From Siphonodentalium dalli (Eukaryota; Mollusca; Scaphopoda; Gadilida; Siphonodentaliidae), in the NCBI GenBank assembly GCA_032622095.1, contig CP136069.1, forward strand, positions 86,200,958 through 86,264,957: a DNA stretch of 64,000 bases. The letters are read 5' to 3'. A model generated the notes under the pieces. The model was given only the letters and a program-made list of their open reading frames with translations, had not been told where the DNA came from and ran no database searches. Shown one piece after another: positions 55,542 through 64,000 of this stretch (position 1 is the first letter of the stretch; every line of letters begins with the position of its first letter). A program made the position numbers and the translations under genes.

Positions 55542-56179
55542 TACTTATGAAAACATTGACAAAATCAATCTAATTTACATGGCTTGTCTTGTCATGTGTG
55601 ATGATGCTTTTATTTTATAGTTCCAGTTTCATGGTCGAGGCGAACGTCATTTACATCATGTGATTTCAACATATGATATGGCAGAAACAATGTTTTTTCT
55701 AGGAATAGGCATGAACAAAGGCTACTTGTTGATAGGTATATGGTGCAAGGGAACTCCTACATGCTCCCTGAAATATAACAAAACTGCTTCTCGTTAATTT
55801 TGGAGGCAAGGAGTATGATTATGTGTTTAGTGGGAAATATTATAGTATTCATTTTTATATGTGAAAAGGAAGTTTGATTGGTAAAATTCATTTACGGTAA
55901 AATTCATTTACAAAAAATACTATCATCATCACCAGCATTTATGTGCCTATTTATGGAAGTGTGTTTGTTAATTGCGATAGATTGTTTCAGATATGCTTAT
56001 GACATTCAAGTCACCCAAATACTTAATACACCCATTTCACGTCACAAAGAAATAGATTTGCATGTGCTGCAGATAATATGGTTAAGTTGGTAATATGCAT
56101 GTCGTATTAGGCCAATATAAGCCATCCAGCGATGGCGAAGCTACTTCCAATCCCAATCAGCACGGATATGTGATCCATG

Positions 56180-56605
56180 AAAGCCTGCAAATAGTGTGTC
56201 TGTCATTTGCAGAATGAGGTCTCCGTAGGGTGAATCTGGTGATTCTATCCCGCACAGCGAGCCAGCATCACCAAATTCACCCTCTGGAGACCTCATTCTT
56301 CTTGGGCCTCATCTTCTAGGAAGTATCTATAGTCTCAAATTAACAAGGTTTTAGTTACTTTTTTCCCTTCTGGTAAGTTTCTATATCCCCTAATATGCAG
56401 AAGATAAATTGAATAATCGAGATGACTAATGGGTGAACATCACCAACTTCAATATGATCCTAAGTCTCCCATAGCAGTTGAGGCCTAAGCAGAATGTGGT
56501 GCCCAGAGGGTGAATTTGGTGACACTAGCCAACCGTGTGGGATAGCATACAGTCTCTTTACTAAATTCACCCTCTGACAGACACACTTTTTGCAGACTTG
56601 GACCC
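56180..56605 (+). repeat. Foldback family D, copy 3
   Basis: 'gtgtctgtcatttgcagaat' at the left, its complement-like 'gacagacacactttttgca' at the right, and two internal inverted pairs around 'caccaaattcaccctctgga'. Confidence 0.75.
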
Positions 56606-57252
56606 ACACAAAGGATTCATGTATCTGGGCAGGTTTGTCAGTTTCTTTCCAGGGGTCGGTTGTTTATACGTGCAGTGGAGTAATTTACCGTTGAAATTAA
56701 CCTTTTGCAGTCTTTTCTCCACTTATAAACCCGACATTGTGATATGGCCTAGGATTTAAAATGATGATAAAGCTGCAATAAGCTAAAGTTCTTCTTATAT
56801 AATGACATCATGTTCACAAATATGATATATGCATGTTATAGTATGTTTAAAAACAAATCATTAACCTTAATTTCATTATTTCATGTGAAAATGATATTCC
56901 TGCGCTCTTTGATGAAAAGAGTGAATAAAATAACCAATTTACCAGAGATCCAGCTTGTTTCAAAGTTTTTGTTTGGGACAAATGTTTCCAGAACTTTTAT
57001 ATGATACCCCTGAATAGCGGTGTTTAGCTCCACCCAATCAACTTTTCATACAGAGGTGTTCTGTGCATGGGATTAAATGGCACGCTGAATCTCTGATAGG
57101 TCAGTTGCCTTTAGATTACAATGATGGTTTCACATTACAAATGTGACCTCAATCTAGTGTTTTGATTCACAGACATTCTTCATCTGATGTTTACAATACG
57201 CTTATATCCCATCCAGATTTCGAGCTGAAATAGTGCATTTTCGGTGGTTCTA

Positions 57253-57400
57253 CACTAATGCCCTAAATAATCGACTCCTTAACCACAGCAGAATTATGGG
57301 TAACTTTTCAGGATTTAGTTGGAAATATTTCCGACTAAATCCTGAAAAGTTACCCATAATTTTGCTGTGGTTAAGGAGTCGATTATTTAGGGCATTACTG
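57253..57400 (+). mobile_element. Mariner-like hairpin MITE, nearly perfect palindrome
   Basis: TA-cactaatgccctaaataatc ... gattatttagggcattactg-TA; the arms meet at ggaaatatttcc with almost no loop, a 148-bp near-perfect palindrome. Confidence 0.88.
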
Positions 57401-58106
57401 TATTTTGCCCAACTTCAATTTTTTGATGATGATTAGTCGTCCACACCATAGAAAACTGATATACCGGACAATAATCAGCTAACAGAAGTATAAATAATCA
57501 CTTTAACCATGACCCTATTGTGGATTGCATGACATACATGATGCTACATGTATGATAAACCAAGTAAACCATTCCTGTGAAGCCGAAACAGGTTTCTACT
57601 GACAGTTAGTCTTCAAAACTGGGAAGATATTCTCTAGTTTGTGCTGATAATCGAGACCGATCATCACATACACAGAAGCATTTTGAATAATATATTATCC
57701 AATATAACCACCATTTTAATCACCAAAGGATCCATGTATACTGTTAAATTGTGTTTTTTCATGTTTAAAATGCTTACCGTCTTTTAATAGTTACATTGCT
57801 CTGGAATAGAATGAAGCAATCAAATTGCCTAAATTCAAAAATATACGGACGATTCTTTGTCTTATTGAATTCAATGTCAACATTAAATTTAATTTCAAAA
57901 TATTGGCTGGATTCTAATGAAGACGTGACTTTGATTTGATTATGGATGAGGGGAAGTACGGTGTGTTGTACTGAAATGGAAGACAAAAGTTCCAAGTCTA
58001 GTGTCTTCATTTTGGATTGAGACCATATGTGAGATATTGTGCACTATAACTTAACTGGTTTGCTGCTAAATATCCTACATGCACATAATGAAATGCGTAT
58101 ATAAAT

Positions 58107-58611
58107 TACAATAAACAGAAAATCATTGAATTTTATGCTCGGGAGTAGGTAATTTTCTACATTTGCACTCTTTTCTCAAATTTGACCCCCACATATATAC
58201 ATTTGTGATTAAGTTATGAGCCTGGATGTCTCATTAAGCTATGGTTATGAGCCGGGTGTCTCATTAGGCTATGGTTATGGGACTGGATCTCTCATTAGAC
58301 TATGGTTATGAGCCAGGTGTCTCATTAGGCTATTGTTATGGGGCTGGATATCTCATTAGACTATGGTTATGAAGTGGTTAGAAGTACCTTTTCTGACAGT
58401 TTTATTGGTCGGCATCCATACAAACTTCAAAATGTCCCAATTTAATTATATATGAAACAATATTTCCAAAAATATTACCTGACAAATTATATTTAAATGA
58501 TTAAACTAAACAAGCAGTACAGTGTCATCACCAAAGTCCTGATCTGGGCTTCCAGCACTCTTACGTAGGGTCATGTAGGGTCCACATATGGGCTTACAGC
58601 ACTGGACCAGT
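58107..58611 (-). mobile_element. Second copy of the minisatellite-bearing element
   Basis: Reverse orientation relative to 44571-45365: 'aaacagaaaatcattgaatt' at the left, a shorter array of about six 31-bp units (58205-58375), then 'gggcttccagcactcttacg' and 'agcactggaccagttaa'. Confidence 0.75.
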
Positions 58612-58982
58612 TAATATATGGCTCTATTTATACTGGGCCATGTTTATGTCTATTTAATTAATCAAAGTTGAGAATTTTTTTTTTAAATAACATGTGGATA
58701 TTCCATCACATACCAAAATATTTGACAGACATATTTTTTGCTATGGACAATTGCAATTGTTGGATTAGGGCATATCTTTTCTTTGGGATGCCAAGAGTTT
58801 CCTTCTATCAGTAATTATATTATTTCAGATTCAATGTGATATATACTCAATGTACAGGGCCCAAATATATGTCACTTTGTGCAAGTGGAAAGATCTTGAC
58901 TCTGATGCCATTTTTAAAATGTCTTTCATTCTACTATCCTTGTCTAAAAAACAAATAGATACCTCAGACGATCAGGTATATG

Positions 58983-59214
58983 TTAACCCTGTCATGATGG
59001 GAGCTGCACTGGTGTAGCATTAAAGATCCTGTGCCAGTGCATTCTCTTTTATATAAGAGAATATGCTGGGTTACAAGGTCATGGTAAATTTTGTTAGGCC
59101 AATGCATTCTCTTATATATTCAAGGCTCTCTATGGGAGACTCACATATATAAGAGAATGCACTGGCACAGGGTTTTCAGAAAATTTGAGGAAGCTCCAGT
59201 CATGGAAGGGTTAA
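58983..59214 (-). mobile_element. MITE-A copy with intact TTAA ends
   Basis: TTAA-ccctgtcatgatggg ... cagtcatggaaggg-TTAA, 232 bp including both target copies. Inverted core 'tgcattctcttatatat' on both sides of the centre. Confidence 0.85.
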
Positions 59215-59285
59215 AGAGATTCAAGGCCTCCGAAGTGGGTTCATGTAAATAATATAAACGTCTGTAAAATAACTATCATCAAGTA

Positions 59286-59495
59286 CAGTAATGCTCTAAG
59301 TAATCCACTCTAACCACAGCAGAATTACGCGTAACTTTTCAGGATTTAGTCGGAAATATGGCTTGTTGCCATTTATCGGAAAGCTCTCGGGAGAGCTTTC
59401 CGATGAATGGCAACAAGCCATATTTCCGACTAAATCCTGAAAAGTTACCCATAATTCTGCTGTGGTTAAAGAGTCGATTACTTAGAGCATTACTG
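59286..59495 (+). mobile_element. Mariner-like hairpin MITE
   Basis: TA-cagtaatgctctaagtaatc ... gagcattactg-TA; 210-bp hairpin with centre gaaagctctcgggagagctttc. TA flanks and CAGT tips are the Tc1/mariner pattern; no transposase. Confidence 0.88.
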
Positions 59496-60326
59496 TACAT
59501 GAAAAATGCCTTGTTGTTATTTTCATTATTACTAACTCTCCAATAATGAGATTTCTCATGTCAAAAGCATTGTTAACTTATGTAAACATTACTGTTAAAG
59601 TGCAATTATCAATTAGTCAACTAAGATACCAATGTTTATTCAACACTTGATGGTAAACATTAGAAAAGGTCAAAATATTCTGAAAATCATATTCAGAATA
59701 AAATATTTGAACTTCAATGTTTGTTGCAAAGCACTGCAATAGTTTTGTTTACACATAGCAATGGTTTCAACACGCAAAATTTCATTATTGGAGAACTATC
59801 AATAATGAATATAAGAACAAAGTTTATCTTTTTCTCCATGTTCTTCTTAGTGGTGATGTTTTTATGGGCTTTTATACTTTTTGCACATTTACCCACTACA
59901 AGCGCTTTGGGTCCCTATAAGATATCTAAAAATTTCATGTTTTTTTCACTGTTTCAAATAAAACAACATGGGCGTCATGTTATCTTTTGTATACTTTATC
60001 TTGTCGCTTGTTAAAAGATATATACAATTTAACTTTCTTGTAGAGTAGCCGATATCTGTCAGAAATAAGTTGTGCATGTTCCTGATTTAAGAGATGTGTT
60101 CAGAATTTTGTTATTTTGCCTAGAGAATTGATCGGTGCTAAAGCAGTGTGTTTTTTCTATGGTATCATTAGATTGTTTTCTATCATTACCTCAGCTTTTT
60201 ATACAATTTTGAGATATTTATAACAAATGTTGTCGATTGTTGTTGATTGTATGGCATACATTATGCTTGTGTTGTGTTATCTCAGTAAAAGGCTGTTTTA
60301 TCTCTTAGTATCAGACCTAACATATA

Positions 60327-60545
60327 CAGTAATTCCCCAAAATAATCGACTCCTTAAACACAGCAGAATTATGGGTAATTTTTCAAGATTTAGTCGGAAA
60401 TATGGCTTGTTGCAATTCATCAGAAAGCTCTCACTGAGCAGAGAGCTTTCTAATGAATGGTAACAAGCCATATTTCCGACTAAATCCTGAAAAATTAACC
60501 ATAATTCTGCTGTGGTTAAGGAGTTGATTATTTAGGGCATTACTG
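60327..60545 (+). mobile_element. Mariner-like hairpin MITE
   Basis: TA-cagtaattccccaaaataat ... gggcattactg-TA; 219-bp hairpin with a short loop around 'ctcactgagcagagag'. Confidence 0.86.
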
Positions 60546-60571
60546 TAGGTCTAGATTGTACAGTCAGCTGA

Positions 60572-60800
60572 TTAACCCATTCTATACTCAATTAATTCTT
60601 CCATTCAGTTATAAAAGTATACACTGGAATGGTTTATTATTGATCTGGAGGGATGTTCAGGTAATAAAAGCAGATAACAGACAGGCGAAAAGATAATACA
60701 AGTGCAGAAGAATTCATATTCATAATGTGCAGATCATAAGTTCAACAAATGACCTATGTAAACTACTCATAAATTAGTGTGTAGTGAAGAAAAAGTTAAC
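60572..60800 (-). mobile_element. MITE-B copy, reverse orientation
   Basis: ttaacccattctatactcaa at the left, then 'cattcagttataaaagtata', 'ggtaataaaagcagataac' and 'cataagttcaacaaatgacc' to a degenerate end gaagaaaaagttaac. Confidence 0.7.
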
Positions 60801-61285
60801 ATATTCATCAGATATTCCCATTTTGTCACAAAATAGTTTAGATCGTTCTAGTTCATGCGAAATGTGGAAAAAAAACAGGATAACCAAATGCATATATAGC
60901 CATACACCTCAAAGCATAATATTGTATAAAACAAAATTCTGTCCTTGCAGATAAGAATGAGCATGTGAAGTTCCCTTTCAAAAATGTTGTGGCTTGAATT
61001 ATCTGAACCTTGATAAACACGATGTATCTATATATATATAGTTAGCCAAGCAGATAACAAGACAAAACATGTAGTGTTGCATAGTTTGCAGTTTGTTTTC
61101 CACATTGTCACCCAATCATTCAGCAAATGTTCCTGTGGATATATCATGTCATTTGTTCCTGCCATACGTAATTATATAGCAACCAAAGTTTGAAGTTAGC
61201 AGTTATACAATCTATACCTGTCAATTGACATTGCATCAGGGGTTTTGAATAGGTGTCTTCCCCCTGCCTCCAATGATGATAAATT

Positions 61286-61772
61286 GTAACCCTTTCTGTA
61301 AATACTCATGGACGAGTAGTTCCCTCAGGAAATGATCAGATAATAAGTTCAACAAAATATTATCTGAACATTTCCCACCAGAATATGAATCCTTCTGCAC
61401 TTTCTATACTAAATACTCATTGATGAGTAGTTCCATTAGGAAATGTTCACATCATAAGTTAATAAGTTGTTTGATGATCTTATTATCTCAACATTTCCTA
61501 CCAATTAATAGTAAGCCTTCTGCACTTTCTATACTAAATACTCATTGGTGAGTAGTTCCATTAGGAAATGTTCACATAATAAGTTGTTTGATGATCTTAT
61601 TATCTCAACATTTCCTACCAATTAATAGTAAGCCTTCTGCACTTGTATTATTTTTTCGTATGCCTGTCGTCTGCTCATTTTTTCTGGACACCCCTCCAAA
61701 TAAATTATAGACTATTCCAATTTATAATTTTAATAACTAAATGAGAGAATCAATTTAGTATAGAACGGGTTA
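61286..61772 (+). mobile_element. MITE-B copy with internal direct duplication
   Basis: From aaccctttctgtaaatactc to atttagtatagaacgggttaa; the segment 'tactcattgatgagtagttc' through 'agtaagccttctgcac' is repeated (61410-61530 and 61532-61642), enlarging the element. Confidence 0.72.
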
Positions 61773-61910
61773 AAAGTTAGAAAGTTGATGGCCTGGATCA
61801 TGGAAGTTAGAAATTTCAAGCATGAATATACTGCAAATTTATGAATAGTTATATTACGTTTGGAATTCAATGGAATTGAAAAATAGACATTTCAGATTTT
61901 GGAGACCATA

Positions 61911-62137
61911 TTAATCCTTTCGTGATGGGAGCTGTGGTGGTGCAGCATTAAAGATCATGTGCCTGTGTATTCTCACCCATAGGGAGCCTCGCATATATAA
62001 GAGAATGCACTGGCTTACAAGGTCATGGTAAATATTGTTAGGCCAATGCATTCTCTTATATATGAGAGGCTCCCTATGGGAGACTCACATATATAAGAGA
62101 ATGGATTGGCACAGGGTTTCTCCAAAATATTCAAAAA
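61911..62137 (-). mobile_element. MITE-A copy, right end degraded
   Basis: TTAA-tcctttcgtgatgggagct, then 'gcattaaagatcatgtgcct', hairpin arms around 'ctcttatatatgagaggctc'; the right end dissolves after 'cacagggtttctcc'. Confidence 0.72.
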
Positions 62138-62299
62138 TTTGGAAGTGCTAATTGAAAAGTCCAGATCCTTGTCAATTTGACCAGAACTTAAGTCGGAAAT
62201 TCACAGTATAAAACAAATTCACAAAATACTTTTATGCATTTATAGATTTTGTCAGGAACCAAATACAATTTTGACCTTGTAAATGAACAAGTCTGAGTT

Positions 62300-62745
62300 T
62301 AGTGTGTCTGTCATTTTCAGAATGAGGTCCCCAGAGGGTGAATTTAGTGACGCTATCCCGCTTAGAGGGCTAGCATCACTAAATTCACCCTATGGGGACC
62401 TCATTCTGCATGGCCTCTTCTGCTATGGGAGACAGAGACTCAGATTGAAGTTCCCAAATGGTGAATTTTGCGATGTACCCCCATTGGCAACCTCAATTAT
62501 TCAATGTGTCCTCTGCCAATTTTGGGACATAGAGAAACTAAACTAAAAAAGAAATAGAATCTATTTGAAGAAGTTTCTATAGAAATTTAATAATAAAGAA
62601 ACTTTCCCGAGAAGGTGAGGCCTAAGCAGAATGAGGTCCCCAGAGGGTGAATTTAGTGATACTAGCCCACTATGCGGGATAGCGTCACTAAATTCACCCT
62701 ATGGGGACCTCATTCTGCAAATGACAAGCACACGAAACTCAAGCT
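62300..62745 (+). repeat. Foldback family D, copy 4
   Basis: Opens 'gtgtgtctgtcattttcaga' and closes 'cattctgcaaatgacaagca'; each half is itself an inverted pair around 'ccccagagggtgaatttagt'. Spurious frames over the arms are not genes. Confidence 0.75.
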
Positions 62746-62854
62746 TGTAAATGAAATTGCATTTACTTTCCAACAGCAAACAAAAATGTGGTTTTTCTCA
62801 CATATATTGTTATTTATGGACCAATTTTCTTAACAAACTCTCTACACTTTCTTT

Positions 62855-63226
62855 TTAACCCTTCCATGACTGGAGCTTCCTGTAATTTTGCGAAAACCCT
62901 GTGCCAATGCATTCTCTTATATATTTGAATCTCCCATAAGAGAATACATTGGCCTAACAATATTTATCTTGACCTTGTAAGCCATGCATTCTCTTGTATA
63001 TGTGAAGCTCCCTATGGGAGAGAATGGACAGGCACAGGATCGTTAATGCTGCTCCCATTAATATAGGTTGATATGGTCTCCAAAAACTGAAATATCTGTT
63101 TTTCAAGCGAAATATAACTATTCATAAATTTGCAGTATATTGGGAGACTTGCATATTTAAGAGAATGCACTGGCACATGATCTCTAATGCTGCACCAGTG
63201 CAGCTTCGGTCATCAATGAGTTAAGC
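62855..63226 (+). mobile_element. MITE-A copy interrupted by an ~80-bp segment
   Basis: Left end TTAA-cccttccatgactgg; right end 'cggtcatcaatgagttaa'. Between about 63060 and 63142 sits sequence that is the reverse complement of 61834-61914, the left flank of the neighbouring MITE-A copy. A further short MITE-A piece follows at 63565-63622. Confidence 0.65.
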
Positions 63227-64000
63227 TGATGTGTAAATGATCTTTGTGATGTGTTCGCAATAAAGAAATTATATGGTTTTGGGCCTACATTCTAATAGGG
63301 TATTATAAGAGTAGGTTGTTAGTGTATGTAAAAGCTTCAGTGTTCCCCATTATAATGCTTTGTATTTCATTACATTCAGCGTTTTAAAGAGAATATGGGG
63401 CATCACATGAAGTGTTGTTTGATAAAATGACTGTAAATATTTGTTATGAGTCAGTGAGAATGTTGATTAAATTTGTTTATTATTGATCTAATATATAAAA
63501 TGTCTCTAACATACTCTTGTTTATTTTTTACCTATCCTTACTCAGTTGGTAGTGGCTTTAACATTAGCATTAAAGATCCTGTGCCAGTGCATTCTCCTAT
63601 ATATGCGAGTCTCCCATATAGTCCAGGAGATATTGGTCGACCTCTGCACCCCCACCAGGACTCAACTTCACCCCACCAATTTTCTTCCTTAAGGTCTCCT
63701 ATAATTTTTTTCACTTGTTAACAAGAAAAAAAAGTGGCCGCAGAGACTCCAGACAAGATGGCGTCCATCATGGCGGCCATTTTTTTTAAATGCACCATGT
63801 CTCTTTGATCGGCGTTATAGTAAAGATGATATCACATGCGGTCTTGTTTTCCGCTCGATTCGTTATGCTAATATACAACCCTTACAAATTAGCCAAAAAT
63901 CCGACACCAGAATCCAAGATGGCCGCCGAAATGTGAAAATATGCTATTTTTCTGACATGTTACCACCTTTCGTTTGTCTCTGTGGGAAAATGTTGGCATA
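63227..64000. other. Intergenic right edge with 'aagatggc' words
   Basis: After a MITE-A scrap (63565-63622) the last 300 bp contain 'caagatggcgtccatcatgg', cggccat and 'ccaagatggccgccgaaatg'. They resemble YY1 sites but also words of the 8.4-kb repeat family, so no promoter is called. Confidence 0.4.

Larger units (their letters stand above)
55542..58106. other. Downstream of RB1CC1, intergenic
   Basis: Apart from foldback copy 56180-56605 and the hairpin MITE 57253-57400, no gene or repeat is recognisable; frames are short and of AT-rich composition. Confidence 0.5.
59496..61285. other. Intergenic, MITEs only
   Basis: Holds the hairpin MITE 60327-60545 and MITE-B 60572-60800. The frame at 59721-60014 is hydrophobic only because the DNA is T-rich; it has no recognisable domain. 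Confidence 0.5.

Noticed and set aside
59721-60014. Hydrophobic 97-codon frame as a membrane protein gene
   Set aside because: T-rich DNA gives Phe/Leu/Ile by composition; no start context, no homologous feature, no exon signals.
63730-64000. YY1-type promoter sites ('aagatggcgtccatcatgg')
   Set aside because: The words overlap with those of a repeat family in this window (8.4-9.6 kb) and no first exon follows before the window ends.

Overview
This window is animal nuclear DNA: AT-rich, intron-rich and packed with transposons. It holds most of one host gene on the + strand, the orthologue of RB1CC1/FIP200, the large scaffold of the ULK1/ATG1 autophagy-initiation complex. I could place 18 coding exons between 2422 and 54549. 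All splice phases agree from exon to exon, giving 1259 codons plus a stop. The N-terminal part (by comparison with human FIP200, about the first 200 residues or slightly more) lies upstream of the window. The protein runs from the end of the N-terminal dimerisation region (exons 1-7), through one 1.9-kb exon holding an acidic/serine-rich linker and coiled coil (exon 8), more coiled coil (exons 9-15), to the C-terminal Claw domain (exons 16-18). No rRNA, tRNA, CRISPR array, bacterial-type operon or second host gene was found. The many dispersed 'gagttatggccctttt'-type repeats and the DIRS-like elements suggest a mollusc, probably a bivalve; that assignment is inference.

Layout. 1-2.4 kb: intron with degenerate repeats and a MITE. 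2.4-8.4 kb: exons 1-4, with a small TA-target MITE just before exon 2 and a hAT-like element (3866-5163) in intron 2. 8.4-19.8 kb: an 11.4-kb intron filled by a decayed tandem repeat and by a dispersed element interrupted by an almost complete DIRS-type tyrosine-recombinase retrotransposon (10828-16713). 19.8-24.2 kb: exons 5-7. 24.2-34 kb: a 9.8-kb intron containing a second, coding-deficient DIRS-type element (25944-31783). 34-35.8 kb: exon 8, followed at intron position +9 by a second hAT-like element. 37.5-47.3 kb: exons 9-15; the 3' end of exon 12 and its splice donor are amplified into a 67-bp tandem array of about 26 units. 52-54.5 kb: exons 16-18 and the stop codon. 54.5-64 kb: 3' UTR and intergenic DNA with further MITEs.

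The host gene encodes about 3.8 kb of protein over 52 kb; most of the rest is mobile DNA. At least six transposon types can be told apart from their ends and target duplications: DIRS-like (no duplication, split inverted repeats plus internal complementary region), hAT-like (8-bp duplication), two piggyBac-like MITE families (TTAA), a Tc1/mariner-like hairpin MITE (TA), a second TA-target MITE, and unclassified families, one of which carries an internal minisatellite. The most unusual observations are the exon-intron-junction minisatellite in RB1CC1 and the hAT insertion whose target duplication is exactly the splice donor of exon 8.
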